This document shows, piece after piece, positions 6,701 through 15,945 of a stretch of 38,076 nucleotides of DNA. Position 1 is the stretch's first letter, and every line of letters starts with the position of its first letter. The stretch is from an uncultured Eubacterium sp. (GTDB taxonomy: Bacteria > Bacillota > Clostridia > Lachnospirales > Lachnospiraceae): NCBI GenBank assembly GCA_900551945.1, contig URYE01000018.1:1-38076 (forward strand), in the 5' to 3' direction. The notes below the pieces were generated by a model. The model ran no database searches. It was not told the origin of the DNA and saw nothing but the letters and a program-made list of their open reading frames with translations. The translations under genes were made by a program, and so were the position numbers.

Positions 6701-7816
6701 ATGAGTAAGGGAAATACACCATTTAGATATGATTATGTAGGAAGTTTTTTACGTCCAGAAAAGTTAAAGAAAGCAAGACAGGAATTTGAAGCTGGAAAGA
6801 TTACAGACAAAGATTTAAAAAATGTAGAAGATGAATGTATTTTACAATTAGTAGAAAAGCAGAAGAAAGCAGGATATCACGTTATTACAGACGGTGAATT
6901 TAGAAGAAAGACTTGGCATTTAGATTTTATGTGGGGATTTGAAGGCGTTAGTCATTGTGAAACAAAGACAGGTCTTCCATTCCATGATGAAGCTGCCATG
7001 ATAGATGATACATATTTAACAGGAAAGGTAAGTGTTAAAAATCATCCATTTGTAGAGCATTTTAAGTTCATTAAGGCATTAGAAGATGATAACACAGTAG
7101 CAAAGCAGACAATACCAGCACCTGCTCAGTTCTTAGAACAAATGATTATGCCATTTGCCCTTGAGAATACTAAGAAATACTATGAAAATACAGACGAACT
7201 TGTTCAAGATATTGCAAATGGTTACAAGAAAGTAATCAAAGATTTGTATGATGCAGGTTGTAGAAATATTCAGTTAGATGACTGTTCTTGGGGAATGTTA
7301 GTTGACCCTAGAGCATGTGAACTTTTTGGAACTGATGAAGCTGGACTTGAAAAGATAAAGGAACAGTTATTATATATCAACAATCTTGCAATAGAAGGTA
7401 AGCCAGAAGACCTTGTAATTAATACACATATTTGTCGTGGTAATTTCCATTCTACATACGCAAGTAGTGGCTCTTATGACAGTGTTGCAAAGACATTATT
7501 TGCAAAGGAAAATGTTACAGCCTACTATCTTGAATTTGATGATGAGCGTTCAGGTGGTTTTGAGTCATTAGCTGAAGTTTCTGGTGATAAAAAGGTGGTT
7601 CTTGGATTAATTACAACTAAAAAGCCAGAACTTGAAGATAAACAAGCTATAATTGCAAGAATTAAAGAAGCTGCAAAGTATGTTCCATTAGAAAGATTAT
7701 ATCTTAGTCCACAGTGCGGATTTGCCTCATGTGAAATTGGTAACAAGCTTACAGAAGAAGAACAGTGGGCTAAATTAGCATTAGTTAAAGAGATTGCTGA
7801 AGAAGTTTGGAAATAG
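6701..7816 (+). CDS. MetE C-terminal-like methyltransferase (YxjG/YxjH type)
   Basis: A 371-residue cobalamin-independent methionine-synthase-like protein, corresponding to the catalytic C-terminal half of MetE and very like B. subtilis YxjG/YxjH. It begins PFRYDYVGSFLRPEKLKKAR and contains VITDGEFRRKTWHLDF. Probable zinc ligands are His243 and Cys245 in NTHICRGNF, Glu278 and Cys339 in SPQCGF; the Glu-to-Cys spacing of 61 equals that in MetE. It presumably transfers a methyl group to homocysteine or another thiol; the donor is unknown because the N-terminal folate half is missing. AAGGAG precedes the ATG. It is a single-gene unit closed by a strong terminator. Confidence 0.88.
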   Translation: MSKGNTPFRYDYVGSFLRPEKLKKARQEFEAGKITDKDLKNVEDECILQLVEKQKKAGYHVITDGEFRRKTWHLDFMWGFEGVSHCETKTGLPFHDEAAMIDDTYLTGKVSVKNHPFVEHFKFIKALEDDNTVAKQTIPAPAQFLEQMIMPFALENTKKYYENTDELVQDIANGYKKVIKDLYDAGCRNIQLDDCSWGMLVDPRACELFGTDEAGLEKIKEQLLYINNLAIEGKPEDLVINTHICRGNFHSTYASSGSYDSVAKTLFAKENVTAYYLEFDDERSGGFESLAEVSGDKKVVLGLITTKKPELEDKQAIIARIKEAAKYVPLERLYLSPQCGFASCEIGNKLTEEEQWAKLALVKEIAEEVWK

Positions 7817-7898
7817 TTTTATACATTAACAATTATAGTGTTATACATAAAATGAATTGTAAATGATAAAAAATAGGTATTAGACAGCTATTAAATAT

Positions 7899-7970
7899 AA
7901 CTGCTATACTATAACTGCTAGAGAAAGTGCAATAAAAGCATTTTAGCAGATATAGTATAGCAGTTTTTTA
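7899..7970 (+). terminator. Strong terminator of the MetE-like gene
   Basis: AACTGCTATACTATA (7899-7913) pairs perfectly with 7951-7965, continued by CTGCTA (7915-7920) with TAGCAG (7944-7949). A T run completes it. Confidence 0.9.
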
Positions 7971-8044
7971 GATTGTTTTGGTCGACTTTTAGTAATGGGT
8001 AAAATAATTTGAGTTTATCAAAGAAAGGGAGTGGTACAGTTGTT

Positions 8045-8392
8045 ATGACAAAAAAAGAAGCTAGTGAAAAGTACAATATTCCATTAGATATTCTTGATGA
8101 TTATGAAAAATGGAATTTCTGTGTCAAAGAAAGAGATGTTGATGGTAGTTGGCAATATGATGATAAGGATTTAGAAATTCTAAGCCTTATATTAACTTTG
8201 CAGGATATGGGCTTTGAAAAAGATGAAATAAGAGAATATGTAACACTTCATTTGGAAGGTGATATTACAAAAGCTGAGAGAATAAACATTTTAAGAAACA
8301 AGAGAAATCAGACACTTGATAAAATTCACCATCAAGAAAAATGTCTTGATTGTATAGATTATCTCAAATATGAAATTAATAATAAGAAATAA
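8045..8392 (+). CDS. MerR-like regulator, divergent
   Basis: A 115-residue MerR-family-like protein. The N terminus (MTKKEASEKYNIPLDILDDYEKWNF) keeps the spacing of the MerR helix-turn-helix but has lost the usual TLRYYD signature; LEILSLILTLQDMGFEKDEIREYV matches the second DNA-binding half, followed by a short coiled coil. ATG 8045 follows AAAGGGAG at a long spacing of about 14 bases; the frame stays open to a TTG at 8009. It heads an apparent operon with the cupin and CMD genes and may control them. Assignment to the superfamily is likely; DNA binding is inferred. Confidence 0.72.
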   Translation: MTKKEASEKYNIPLDILDDYEKWNFCVKERDVDGSWQYDDKDLEILSLILTLQDMGFEKDEIREYVTLHLEGDITKAERINILRNKRNQTLDKIHHQEKCLDCIDYLKYEINNKK

Positions 8393-8474
8393 TATTTGAT
8401 TAAATGTTAATATTGCGTTGAGTAATAGTGTTATGAAGATTTTTTGATTATTAAATAATTAGGAGGATATAAAG

Positions 8475-8903
8475 ATGGCTAATAAAGAACAATTTGACAA
8501 GGAAAATGTATTTGGCTTAGGACAGCCTAATACAGCTTATGCTAAATATTTTATTGGAAATTCATTTTTAAATCCATTAACTAAACCAGAAGATGGATTA
8601 TTTCTTGCAAATGTAACTTTTGAATCTGGTTGTCGTAACAACTGGCATATTCACCATGCAAAGTCTGGCGGTGGTCAGCTTCTTATCTGTACAGCAGGGG
8701 AAGGTTGGTATCAGGAAGAAGGAAAAGAAGCTGTAAGTCTTGTACCAGGAACAGTTATTACAATTCCAGCAAATGTAAAGCATTGGCACGGTGCAAAAAA
8801 GGATAGTTGGTTTTCTCATATAGCAGCAGAAATTCCTGGTGAAGAATGTTCAAACGAGTGGTGCGAACCAGTAACAGATGAACAATATAATACTTTAAAA
8901 TAG
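8475..8903 (+). CDS. Cupin domain protein
   Basis: A 142-residue single-domain cupin. The metal-binding motif 1 is seen as NNWHIHHAKSGGGQLLICTAGEGWYQEEG and motif 2 as PGTVITIPANVKHWHGA. AGGAGG gives a firm ATG start. It lies 82 bp after the MerR-like gene and 23 bp before the carboxymuconolactone-decarboxylase-like gene. Paired cupin and CMD genes are common in anaerobes, often linked to MerR regulators and oxidoreductases. The substrate is unknown; a role in quinone, aldehyde or peroxide stress is only a guess from such company. Confidence 0.88.
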   Translation: MANKEQFDKENVFGLGQPNTAYAKYFIGNSFLNPLTKPEDGLFLANVTFESGCRNNWHIHHAKSGGGQLLICTAGEGWYQEEGKEAVSLVPGTVITIPANVKHWHGAKKDSWFSHIAAEIPGEECSNEWCEPVTDEQYNTLK

Positions 8904-8926
8904 TTATTGTTTTAAAGGATAAAAAC

Positions 8927-9325
8927 ATTTCACTCCCATTAGAGACACAAGCTACAACTACTATGCAGGATAGACTCAAAAAAGGTATTCAAGCACAGGT
9001 TGATATATTTGGCGAACACATGAAAGATTTTTATAAGTCTGGCCCAGATGAGTCAAAACATATTAACAAGTGGCTTGCAGGTAATTGTTTCGGTGATTAT
9101 TATACAAGAAATGGTCTTGACTACAAGCAAAGAGAAATGATTACATTTTGTTTTCTTTATGCACAGGGCGGTTGTGAGCCACAGCTTACAAGCCATGCAG
9201 CAGCTAATATGAAATTAGGAAATGATAAGCAGTTCTTGATAAGTATTATTTCACAGTGCTTACCATTTATAGGATACCCTAGAACCCTTAACGCATTGCG
9301 TTGCATTAATGAAGCAGCAAAATAA
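8927..9325 (+). CDS. Carboxymuconolactone decarboxylase family protein, probable ATT start
   Basis: An AhpD/CMD-fold protein of about 132 residues. The core YAQGGCEPQLTSHAAANMKLGNDKQFLISIISQCLPFIGYPRTLNAL is diagnostic. The first ATG (8963) has no ribosome-binding site, and the codons before it read as protein (SLPLETQATTT, then MQDRLKKG). AAAGGA at 8914-8919 is spaced 7 bases from an in-frame ATT at 8927, so translation probably starts there, or the ATG has mutated. A single cysteine (in GGCEPQL) stands where AhpD has CxxC, so peroxidase-reductase activity is doubtful. It is the last gene of the MerR-like/cupin operon. Confidence 0.85.
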   Translation: MSLPLETQATTTMQDRLKKGIQAQVDIFGEHMKDFYKSGPDESKHINKWLAGNCFGDYYTRNGLDYKQREMITFCFLYAQGGCEPQLTSHAAANMKLGNDKQFLISIISQCLPFIGYPRTLNALRCINEAAK

Positions 9326-9365
9326 ATAATTAAAATTCAAATCCCCATTAAATATAAAAAGGCGC

Positions 9366-9462
9366 TGTCGCACTAAGAAAATTTTATACAGAATATAGAT
9401 ATTTATATAGTAATTAATTTTATATCTTGTATAAGTTTTCATTAGTGCGACAACTTTATTTT
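9366..9462 (+). repeat. TP palindromic element, copy 1 (terminator-like)
   Basis: TGTCGCACTAA (9366-9376) pairs with TTAGTGCGACA (9442-9452). Inner arms AATTTTATAC and GTATAAGTTTT extend the stem. It is followed by CTTTATTTTTG. A related copy lies at 32431-32523. It sits 41 bp past the CMD stop and probably terminates that operon. The remainder of the gap to 9659 is AT-rich with no gene. Confidence 0.75.
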
Positions 9463-9659
9463 TGTTCAAAAATTCACAAACTTTTCTAATAAACTATTTA
9501 CAAAATCATAGTTCCTATTATATAATTATATATTAAAGAATTAGGTAATATGTATCAATATGGTATATTTTAATTAAGCAAATTATACTTTAAGTAATCA
9601 AATTTAGGAATAATTATATAAGGTTGGCATAGATGGATTTGTAAGGAGTAAATGAGTAA

Positions 9660-12158
9660 ATGAATGATGAAAACGGCATTATAAGTTTATATAATAAGAA
9701 ATATGTGCGTATAATTCTTGAAAATGAGTTGCAAAAGGTAATTAATATGCCGTTGATATTGGTTATTGCGCCTTCTGGGTATGGTAAATCAACATTTATA
9801 AGACATTTTTTTGAACAAAAAGAGGATATGTATACCATATGGTTTCCTATGCACTCCGATGAGTTCGATGAAAACTGGATTTGGAAGCGAATGTGTAAAA
9901 CAATTGGAGAAGCTAACAAGGAAATTAACAATAAAATATCAGAATTAGAGTTGCCACAATCAAAGCAGGAGAGAGCATATTTTATAAATATTTTAAAAAA
10001 ATATGTTAAACGTGAAATATATCTTATCGTTGATGACTATCAAGAATGTCAAAGTAATGTTATAGAAACATTGCTTGAGGAAACAATAGGAAGTGTGGAT
10101 AAGCTTCATATACTAATTATTTCAAGGACATATCCTGATATTTCATATGAAGAAAAAATAATAAAAGGTGAGTGTGCAATATTTAATCAAAAAAATCTTA
10201 CATTAAGTAAGGAAGATACAAAGAAAATATTTAATATTAATAATATAGACTTAAATAAAGATGAATTATCAAGCCTATATAAGTATACAGATGGTTGGAT
10301 AAGTGCTGTATATTTGTCTTTGTATGAGTATAAGAAAAATGGTGGCTTTGGCAGATTTTCAGGAGTGGGACATCTGCTTAAAAGTTCAATATTTAATAAA
10401 CTTTCTACTAAAATGCAAGAATTTTATATGAAAATATCTTTGTTTGATTTTTTTGATATAAGTGGTTCAAACTATGTTACACAAATGCAGATTGATGAGA
10501 GTGATATATTTAAGTGTCAAGAACAGTTCGGTTTTATTTATTATGATGTTAAGACAAAATTATTTGAAATGCACAGCTTGTTAAAGAGAGTTGCACTTGA
10601 AGAACTTGAAAAAAGTGATATAGATAAAAAAGATTTATATAATCGTGCAGGACAGTGGTCGGAGAATAGAGAGATTTTTGTTAAAGCTGTAAGGTATTAT
10701 ATTAAGGCATGTAATTGGGAAAGTATTGCAAGACTTTATTCGGGAGAGCATGGCAGATATATACTAGAACAAGCACCGGAATTATTTGAAGAAGTAAGAA
10801 ATCTAATATGGAAACCTATTTGGGATGATTATATTATGGGGCTTCTTAATTATCTTTATTTTTTGACACAAAGAGAAAGTGCGGAAAAAGTATTGCAATT
10901 GTATAACCAGATGTTTGAAAATATAAAAAACAATGCAAAATGGAAAGATAATAAAAAGATATATGGCGAAATGATGGTAATACGTTCAATGCTTGAGTTT
11001 AACAGTATTGAAAAAATGAACATTTCACTTAAGAAAGCATGTGAATATCTAAAATATAATACATCTGCATTGCTTGGAAATTCACTTCTTACATATGGAA
11101 CTACTTGTATGACACTTCTATATCACAACGAAGTAGGTCAACTAAAACGTACTATACAGCTTGAAAAGGAATATGCTAAGTCGTATATGCACTTGACAAA
11201 AGGTGGACTAGAAGGTTGGGACGAGTTCTTTGACGCAGAATATGCTATGATAACAGGTGATATTGATAAAGCTTATGAGCTTGCAGGGCGTGTGTGTGTT
11301 CAGAATAAATTAAGAAATCAGACTTGTATTGTTATAAGTTGTTATTACATGATGTTAAGGTGCATATTATATCATGGAGATGTAAAAGACTTTGATAAGA
11401 AAATGTCAGAACTTAATGAGCTTATTGAAAATGTAAATAACCCCGTACTTGTGATAGACATTGAACTTATTAAAGGTTATATTTATGCTTGTCTTGGTAT
11501 GCGTGATATGATGCCAGAGTGGATTGTTGATTTTAAACTTGAAAATTGTAGTAGGGCTATAAGAAATATAAGAAGCGGTTGTATGTCTTATGGAAAACTT
11601 ATGATTTTTGATAAGAATTGGCAAATGCTTGATATGATAGGTGAGCAGATGTTAGTGCCTTATGAAGCTACATCGCATATAAGTGTTATAATTACAGCTA
11701 ATATTTATAAAGCAATTGCAAAATATAATATGGGTTACAAAAGCATTGCTATAGATTATATGCAGGAAGCTATTAATGTGGCAGAAAAAGACAATATAAG
11801 AATACCATTTATTGAAAATGCAGCTGATATAAAGCCAATTATATTAAGCATGAAAAAGAATAGTTTCTTTGAAAAAATAAAGCCGCAAGCAATAGAGTAT
11901 GAAAAAGGTGTTTTAAAAATCTTAAATTCTAAAAATAAGGCTAATATTGATGTAAAGAGTGACAAACCACTATTTACAAAACGAGAAAGAGAACTTATAG
12001 GATATTTAAAGCAAGGTTTAAAAAATAGGGAAATCAGTCAAAAAATGTACATAGCACAGGTTACTGTAGAAAAAAATCTTACAAATATATACAGAAAGTT
12101 AGGTGTAGCAAACCGAACTTCTGCGATAGCAAAAATAGAAAAAGATGGTATATTATAA
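9660..12158 (+). CDS. LuxR-type ATPase regulator (MalT/LAL-like)
   Basis: An 832-residue signal-transducing ATPase of the MalT type. A P-loop, APSGYGKST, lies at residues 36-44, and the hhhhDD Walker B YLIVDDYQ follows around residue 123. A helical tetratricopeptide-like middle (about 330-740) leads to a C-terminal LuxR helix-turn-helix, TKRERELIGYLKQGLKNREISQKMYIAQVTVEKNLTNIYRKLG. The ATG at 9660 has AAGGAG at 9643-9648; a three-codon frame (ATG 9652, stop overlapping the start) lies between. Such proteins bind an inducer in the helical domain and activate transcription. A palindrome and the DUF2442/chemoreceptor genes follow directly, so they are plausible targets. Confidence 0.9.
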   Translation: MNDENGIISLYNKKYVRIILENELQKVINMPLILVIAPSGYGKSTFIRHFFEQKEDMYTIWFPMHSDEFDENWIWKRMCKTIGEANKEINNKISELELPQSKQERAYFINILKKYVKREIYLIVDDYQECQSNVIETLLEETIGSVDKLHILIISRTYPDISYEEKIIKGECAIFNQKNLTLSKEDTKKIFNINNIDLNKDELSSLYKYTDGWISAVYLSLYEYKKNGGFGRFSGVGHLLKSSIFNKLSTKMQEFYMKISLFDFFDISGSNYVTQMQIDESDIFKCQEQFGFIYYDVKTKLFEMHSLLKRVALEELEKSDIDKKDLYNRAGQWSENREIFVKAVRYYIKACNWESIARLYSGEHGRYILEQAPELFEEVRNLIWKPIWDDYIMGLLNYLYFLTQRESAEKVLQLYNQMFENIKNNAKWKDNKKIYGEMMVIRSMLEFNSIEKMNISLKKACEYLKYNTSALLGNSLLTYGTTCMTLLYHNEVGQLKRTIQLEKEYAKSYMHLTKGGLEGWDEFFDAEYAMITGDIDKAYELAGRVCVQNKLRNQTCIVISCYYMMLRCILYHGDVKDFDKKMSELNELIENVNNPVLVIDIELIKGYIYACLGMRDMMPEWIVDFKLENCSRAIRNIRSGCMSYGKLMIFDKNWQMLDMIGEQMLVPYEATSHISVIITANIYKAIAKYNMGYKSIAIDYMQEAINVAEKDNIRIPFIENAADIKPIILSMKKNSFFEKIKPQAIEYEKGVLKILNSKNKANIDVKSDKPLFTKRERELIGYLKQGLKNREISQKMYIAQVTVEKNLTNIYRKLGVANRTSAIAKIEKDGIL

Positions 12159-12186
12159 TATGACAACTCCATTTTTATATAAAATG

Positions 12187-12219
12187 TATGGTTTTCCATA
12201 ATGGAAAATTAATACCATA
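12187..12219. promoter_or_regulatory. Nested palindrome upstream of the DUF2442 gene
   Basis: TTTTCCAT-A-ATGGAAAA (12192-12208) is a perfect 17-bp palindrome inside the wider pair TATGGT (12187-12192) / ACCATA (12214-12219). It lies between the regulator gene and the DUF2442 gene and is a candidate operator. Confidence 0.5.
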
Positions 12220-12261
12220 TATATGTATAATAATTTCGACATATTTTGGAGAGGAATATTG

Positions 12262-12504
12262 GTGATTTTGATGTTAAAGATTGAAAGTGTTTCGTTTTTA
12301 CAAGGTTTTCAGTTAGATATACTGTTGAGTAATGGCATAGCATATGTATTTGATATGAAGCCAAAACTTGATACAGTAAGGTTTTATGATTTGAATAGCT
12401 GGGATATTTTTTCAAATGGTCAGGTTAAGAACAATCAGATTATAACTTGGAATGATGGAACAGCGATACATCTTGATGAGATTTTACCCGATATTTGCCA
12501 GTAA
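12262..12504 (+). CDS. DUF2442 domain protein
   Basis: A small protein of about 80 residues of the DUF2442 type, recognised by the pattern [31 protein letters not shown] ... [28 protein letters not shown]. The GTG at 12262 is preferred because GGAGAGG (12248-12254) is 7 bases upstream; the ATG at 12271 would give the common MLKIE start with a worse spacing. Function is unknown; in other genomes the family often neighbours toxin-antitoxin-like DUF4160 genes, but no partner is present here. The stop lies 23 bp before the chemoreceptor, so the two are probably co-transcribed. Confidence 0.78.
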   Translation: MILMLKIESVSFLQGFQLDILLSNGIAYVFDMKPKLDTVRFYDLNSWDIFSNGQVKNNQIITWNDGTAIHLDEILPDICQ

Positions 12505-12527
12505 TTACAGATATATGGAGGAGAAAT

Positions 12528-14246
12528 ATGAACTATAAGGAGAAAATGAAAAACTTTCCTATTAAAATAAAGCTTAGAAAGGCACTTGGAGTAATTACCT
12601 TAGTGGCTTGTATAATAGGTATCATATTAATAATAGGTATGGAATACATATCTAATAATATAAAGGGTATCTATGAAGGTCCAATGACTAATATTAGTGA
12701 TGTAGGTGATGTTAAATATGCACTTACAGATTTACAAAGAGCAATTAATCGTCTTATATTAGAGGGTTCAGACGGTATAGACCAGCGTTATCCTACTTTT
12801 GAAAAGACTGTAGAAGCTGATGTTAATATAGTTGTAACAGCAGAAGCTTCATTGGAAAAGCATTTTACAACTCAGGATGGCAAAGATAAATTAAAAGAAT
12901 TAAAAGATAAGATTAGTGAGGGTGAAAGTGTAAGACCTCAAGTAATGTCACTTTTAAAATCAGGAAATGTTAGTGAAGCTAATACACTTAATACAAATAC
13001 ATATCTTCCAATTGTAAATGAAATTAAGGCTTTAACAGGAGAGTTAGAGCAATTAATATATGCTTATGGACAGAACTATTATAAGATTTCTGTTATTACA
13101 AGTAGAGGACTTATGGCTGTAGGTGTTGGTTTGATTATAGTATTGTTTGTACTTTCAACACTTATTATAAATCTTCTTACACAGATACTTACAGAACCAG
13201 CAAAGCAGATTGCTGATGCTGCTGAAATTATGTATACAGGTGATATGTCAGCAGGAAAGCTTATTACTTATGAGTCAGAAGATGAATTTGGTCACATGGC
13301 AGAAGCAATGCGTGGTACAATGCTTAATCTTCATAATTATGTAGAAGAAATCTCTGAAACTTTAAGAGAGATTGCTTTAGGTGATTTAACTAAGGATTCT
13401 AATGAAATAACAGATTTCCTCGGAGATTTTGTAAGTATTAAGGAATCATTTGTATATATCTTAAAGAACTTTAATAATACACTTAATAATATTCAAAAAA
13501 CTTCTGAACAGGTTGAATATGGTTCAGAAGAATTATCGAAAGCAGCTATTGAACTTTCAAAGGGAACAACAGACCAGGCTAGTGCTGTTCAACAGTTGAC
13601 AGCTACAATTGAAACAGTTGCTTCACTTTCAAATACAAGTGCCACAGAAGCTCAAAAAGCTTATAATAAGGTATTTGACGCAGCAGAAAAAGCAGAACAA
13701 GAACGTCAAAAGATGGATAGTCTTACAGAAGAAATGCAAAATATCATTGATATTTCTAAGAAGATTGAAGAAATTACATCTACAATCGAAGATATTGCTT
13801 CACAGACAAGTCTTTTAGCTCTTAATGCTTCAATTGAAGCTGCAAGAGCGGGTGACGCAGGTAAGGGCTTTGCCGTTGTTGCTGAACAGATTGGCAAGCT
13901 TGCAACAGACAGTTCGAAGTCGGCTGTTAATACAAGAGAACTGATTGTAAAGACTATGGAAGAAATTAACAAGGGTAATGAAATTACTACTTCTGTAGCA
14001 ACAGCATTTGAAAATACTATTGAACAAATGCACGAATTTGCAGAAGTTGCTAAGTCAACTAATGAAACAGCTAAAAATCAAGCAGAAGCTTTTGCACAGA
14101 TTGAGCAGGGTATTGAACAAATAGCAAGTGTTACACAAAATACAGCCGCTTCTTCAGAAGAAAGCTCTGCTATTAGTGAACAGCTTGCACAAAGAGCGCT
14201 TGAACTTGATAATCTTATCAAAGAATTTAAGCTTTATCAGGGTTAA
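12528..14246 (+). CDS. Methyl-accepting chemotaxis protein
   Basis: A 572-residue transmembrane chemoreceptor. A short cytoplasmic N terminus leads to membrane segment 1 (about 20-41, [19 protein letters not shown]), an extracellular four-helix-bundle sensor of about 150 residues, membrane segment 2 (about 195-220, [19 protein letters not shown]), a HAMP domain and a long signalling coiled coil. The kinase-control tip is conserved ([20 protein letters not shown]). GGAGGAG precedes the ATG at 12528; an upstream TTG frame is rejected. No CheWA-binding pentapeptide for CheR is seen at the C terminus. It is co-transcribed with the DUF2442 gene and closed by a terminator. The ligand is unknown. 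Confidence 0.95.
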   Translation: MNYKEKMKNFPIKIKLRKALGVITLVACIIGIILIIGMEYISNNIKGIYEGPMTNISDVGDVKYALTDLQRAINRLILEGSDGIDQRYPTFEKTVEADVNIVVTAEASLEKHFTTQDGKDKLKELKDKISEGESVRPQVMSLLKSGNVSEANTLNTNTYLPIVNEIKALTGELEQLIYAYGQNYYKISVITSRGLMAVGVGLIIVLFVLSTLIINLLTQILTEPAKQIADAAEIMYTGDMSAGKLITYESEDEFGHMAEAMRGTMLNLHNYVEEISETLREIALGDLTKDSNEITDFLGDFVSIKESFVYILKNFNNTLNNIQKTSEQVEYGSEELSKAAIELSKGTTDQASAVQQLTATIETVASLSNTSATEAQKAYNKVFDAAEKAEQERQKMDSLTEEMQNIIDISKKIEEITSTIEDIASQTSLLALNASIEAARAGDAGKGFAVVAEQIGKLATDSSKSAVNTRELIVKTMEEINKGNEITTSVATAFENTIEQMHEFAEVAKSTNETAKNQAEAFAQIEQGIEQIASVTQNTAASSEESSAISEQLAQRALELDNLIKEFKLYQG

Positions 14247-14254
14247 TAAAATAT

Positions 14255-14302
14255 AAAAAGCTATTACAATAATGACTATGGGCATTGTTGTAATAGCTTT
14301 TT
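14255..14302 (+). terminator. Terminator of the chemoreceptor operon
   Basis: AAAAAGCTATTACAA pairs with TTGTAATAGCTTTTT, extended by AATG/CATT, with a short loop and a T run. Confidence 0.9.
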
Positions 14303-14310
14303 AAGTTATG

Positions 14311-14342
14311 AAGATATCAGTATTATATCAAACTGATATCTT
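14311..14342. promoter_or_regulatory. Perfect 11-bp hairpin
   Basis: AAGATATCAGT (14311-14321) and ACTGATATCTT (14332-14342) are perfect complements across a 10-base loop. No T run follows on the plus strand. It lies between the terminator and the marR promoter, so it could be an operator or a backup hairpin. Confidence 0.4.
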
Positions 14343-14428
14343 ATGGAAGTTTATTAACTAGGATGTTGAAATATCTTAATTAACTTATAAATGTAAAATA
14401 TAAAAATGAAAAAAATTTTATTAAATAC

Positions 14429-14457
14429 TTGACGTATGCAATTAGATTGTGTACAAT
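14429..14457 (+). promoter_or_regulatory. Promoter and likely OhrR box of the marR gene
   Basis: TTGACG (14429-14434), a 17-bp spacer and TACAAT (14452-14457) form a strong promoter. The spacer and -10 read TGCAATTAGATTGTGTACAA, resembling the OhrR operator pattern TACAATT-AATTGTA. Autoregulation is therefore likely (inferred). Confidence 0.7.
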
Positions 14458-14515
14458 ATATTTATAACTTGATGAGTTGTTGTATTTTATTTTGGTATGG
14501 AAATGGGGAATGTTT

Positions 14516-14950
14516 GTGAATGATGATAAATATGCTGGGATAAGGCTTGATAATCAGCTTTGTTTTCCATTGTATGTCTGTTCAAAGGAGATTGTTAGGA
14601 AGTATAAGCCATTTTTAGATGAGCTTAATTTGACGTATACACAATATATTGCAATGATGGTGCTTTGGGAAAAGAAGGAAGTTACGGTCACAGAGCTTGG
14701 CAATAGACTTTATCTTGACTCTGGAACACTTACACCACTTCTTAAGAAGCTTGAGCAGAAGGGGTATGTTACAAGAAAGCGCATGGAAAGTGATGAGAGA
14801 AATGTTTGTATTTCTATCACAGCTAAGGGCGATGAGCTAAAGGAAGAAGCGGTTAAGATACCTAAAAAGATACGATGTTGTATGACACTTGACGACAATG
14901 AAGCTAAGGTATTATATTCTATATTGCATAAGGTGTTAGATAATTTTTAA
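14516..14950 (+). CDS. MarR family regulator, OhrR-like
   Basis: A regulator of about 144 residues of the MarR superfamily. The N-terminal DNQLCFPLYVCSKEIVRKYKPFLDELNLTYTQYIAMMVLWE matches OhrR, including the peroxide-sensing cysteine of the LCF motif. The winged helix follows (VTELGNRLYLDSGTLTPLLKKLEQKGYVTRKRMESDERN). GTG 14516 has GGGGA 6 bases upstream; the ATG at 14510 lies too close to it. OhrR proteins are oxidised by organic hydroperoxides and release their operator. The following genes (glutathione peroxidase, thioredoxin, reductase) fit a peroxide response, although gpx has its own promoter. Confidence 0.88.
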   Translation: MNDDKYAGIRLDNQLCFPLYVCSKEIVRKYKPFLDELNLTYTQYIAMMVLWEKKEVTVTELGNRLYLDSGTLTPLLKKLEQKGYVTRKRMESDERNVCISITAKGDELKEEAVKIPKKIRCCMTLDDNEAKVLYSILHKVLDNF

Positions 14951-15146
14951 AGTTATTTTTTAATTTGGGATATTGGCATATTTATATTGAAAAATAGTCA
15001 ATTTCCCTGTGTTTTGTAGATACTTTATTGCGGAATATATAGAATAAATATTGTGATTTGATTAAAACTAATTATTATATAGAGTTTTTATTTATTCAAA
15101 TACCGAATGAAAGCTTGTTATTGCACAAGAGATTAGCAATAGTCGT

Positions 15147-15239
15147 ATAAACTATACACAACTTGTAGAGTATGGTTTGCATAGTTTATTGAATAATTAG
15201 TGAGTAAATTATTGTCAAATTTTTTCAAGTTAATATATT
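15147..15239 (+). promoter_or_regulatory. Hairpin and promoter upstream of gpx
   Basis: ATAAACTAT (15147-15155) pairs with ATAGTTTAT (15181-15189). Downstream, TTGTCA (15212-15217) and TATATT (15234-15239) with a 16-bp spacer form a likely promoter. The rest of the 344-base gap after the marR gene is AT-rich without a gene. Confidence 0.5.
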
Positions 15240-15294
15240 GTAAGCAATTTAATGGTGAACAATTCGTTTTACATTGTTAAAAATAGAGGTTATT

Positions 15295-15840
15295 ATGAAT
15301 ATTTATGATTTTAACGCAGAAAATGTTTATGGAGATGAAATCTCATTAAGAGAGTATGAAGGAGAGGTACTTCTTATTGTTAATTCCGCAACACAGTGCG
15401 GGTTTACACCACAGTATGACGACCTTGAAAAAATTTATGAAAAATTTGCTGAACAAGGCTTTGATGTGCTTGAGTTTCCTTGTAATCAATTTGGAAAGCA
15501 GGCTCCGGGAAGTAATGAGGAGATAGCTACATTTTGTGATGCTAAGTTTGGACTTAAGTTTTCGAGATTTTCTAAGGTAGATGTAAATGGTGAAAATGCA
15601 CTTCCACTTTTTAAGTTTTTACAAAATGAAAAGGGATTTGCAGGTTTCGATGAAGAACACCCACTTACACCTATAATAAAGAGTATGATGTTAAGAGAAC
15701 ACCCTAATTATGAAAATGAACCAGATATTAAGTGGAATTTTACGAAGTTTCTTATTGATAGAAATGGAAATGTAGTAAAAAGATTTGAACCAACAACTGA
15801 TATGCACGTTGTTGAAGAAGCTGTCAAAGAGCTTTTGTAA
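15295..15840 (+). CDS. Glutathione peroxidase family (thiol peroxidase)
   Basis: A 181-residue peroxidase of the glutathione-peroxidase family. The peroxidatic Cys35 lies in NSATQCGFTPQY. The rest of the tetrad appears in FPCNQFGKQAPGS (Gln around 65-70) and WNFTKFLID (Trp, Asn). Cys63 and Cys77 are further cysteines, which fits the thioredoxin-dependent, non-selenium members found in bacteria. ATG 15295 is preferred because AGAGGT precedes it; the longer frame lacks a site. It lies 105 bp before trxA, whose product is the likely electron donor. Cytoplasmic, with no signal peptide. Confidence 0.92.
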   Translation: MNIYDFNAENVYGDEISLREYEGEVLLIVNSATQCGFTPQYDDLEKIYEKFAEQGFDVLEFPCNQFGKQAPGSNEEIATFCDAKFGLKFSRFSKVDVNGENALPLFKFLQNEKGFAGFDEEHPLTPIIKSMMLREHPNYENEPDIKWNFTKFLIDRNGNVVKRFEPTTDMHVVEEAVKELL

Positions 15841-15945
15841 ATGTTAATATGAGCTGTTAGTTGTATGGCGGAATACTGACAGCCATAAAATAAAGTTTTA
15901 TAATATAATTTTAAGTTACTATATCCGTCAAGAAAGAGGAAGAAT

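Noticed and set aside
9652..9663. A three-codon ORF (ATG AGT AAA TGA) overlapping the LuxR-type gene start
   Set aside because: It could couple translation, but so short a frame near a start is expected by chance in AT-rich sequence.
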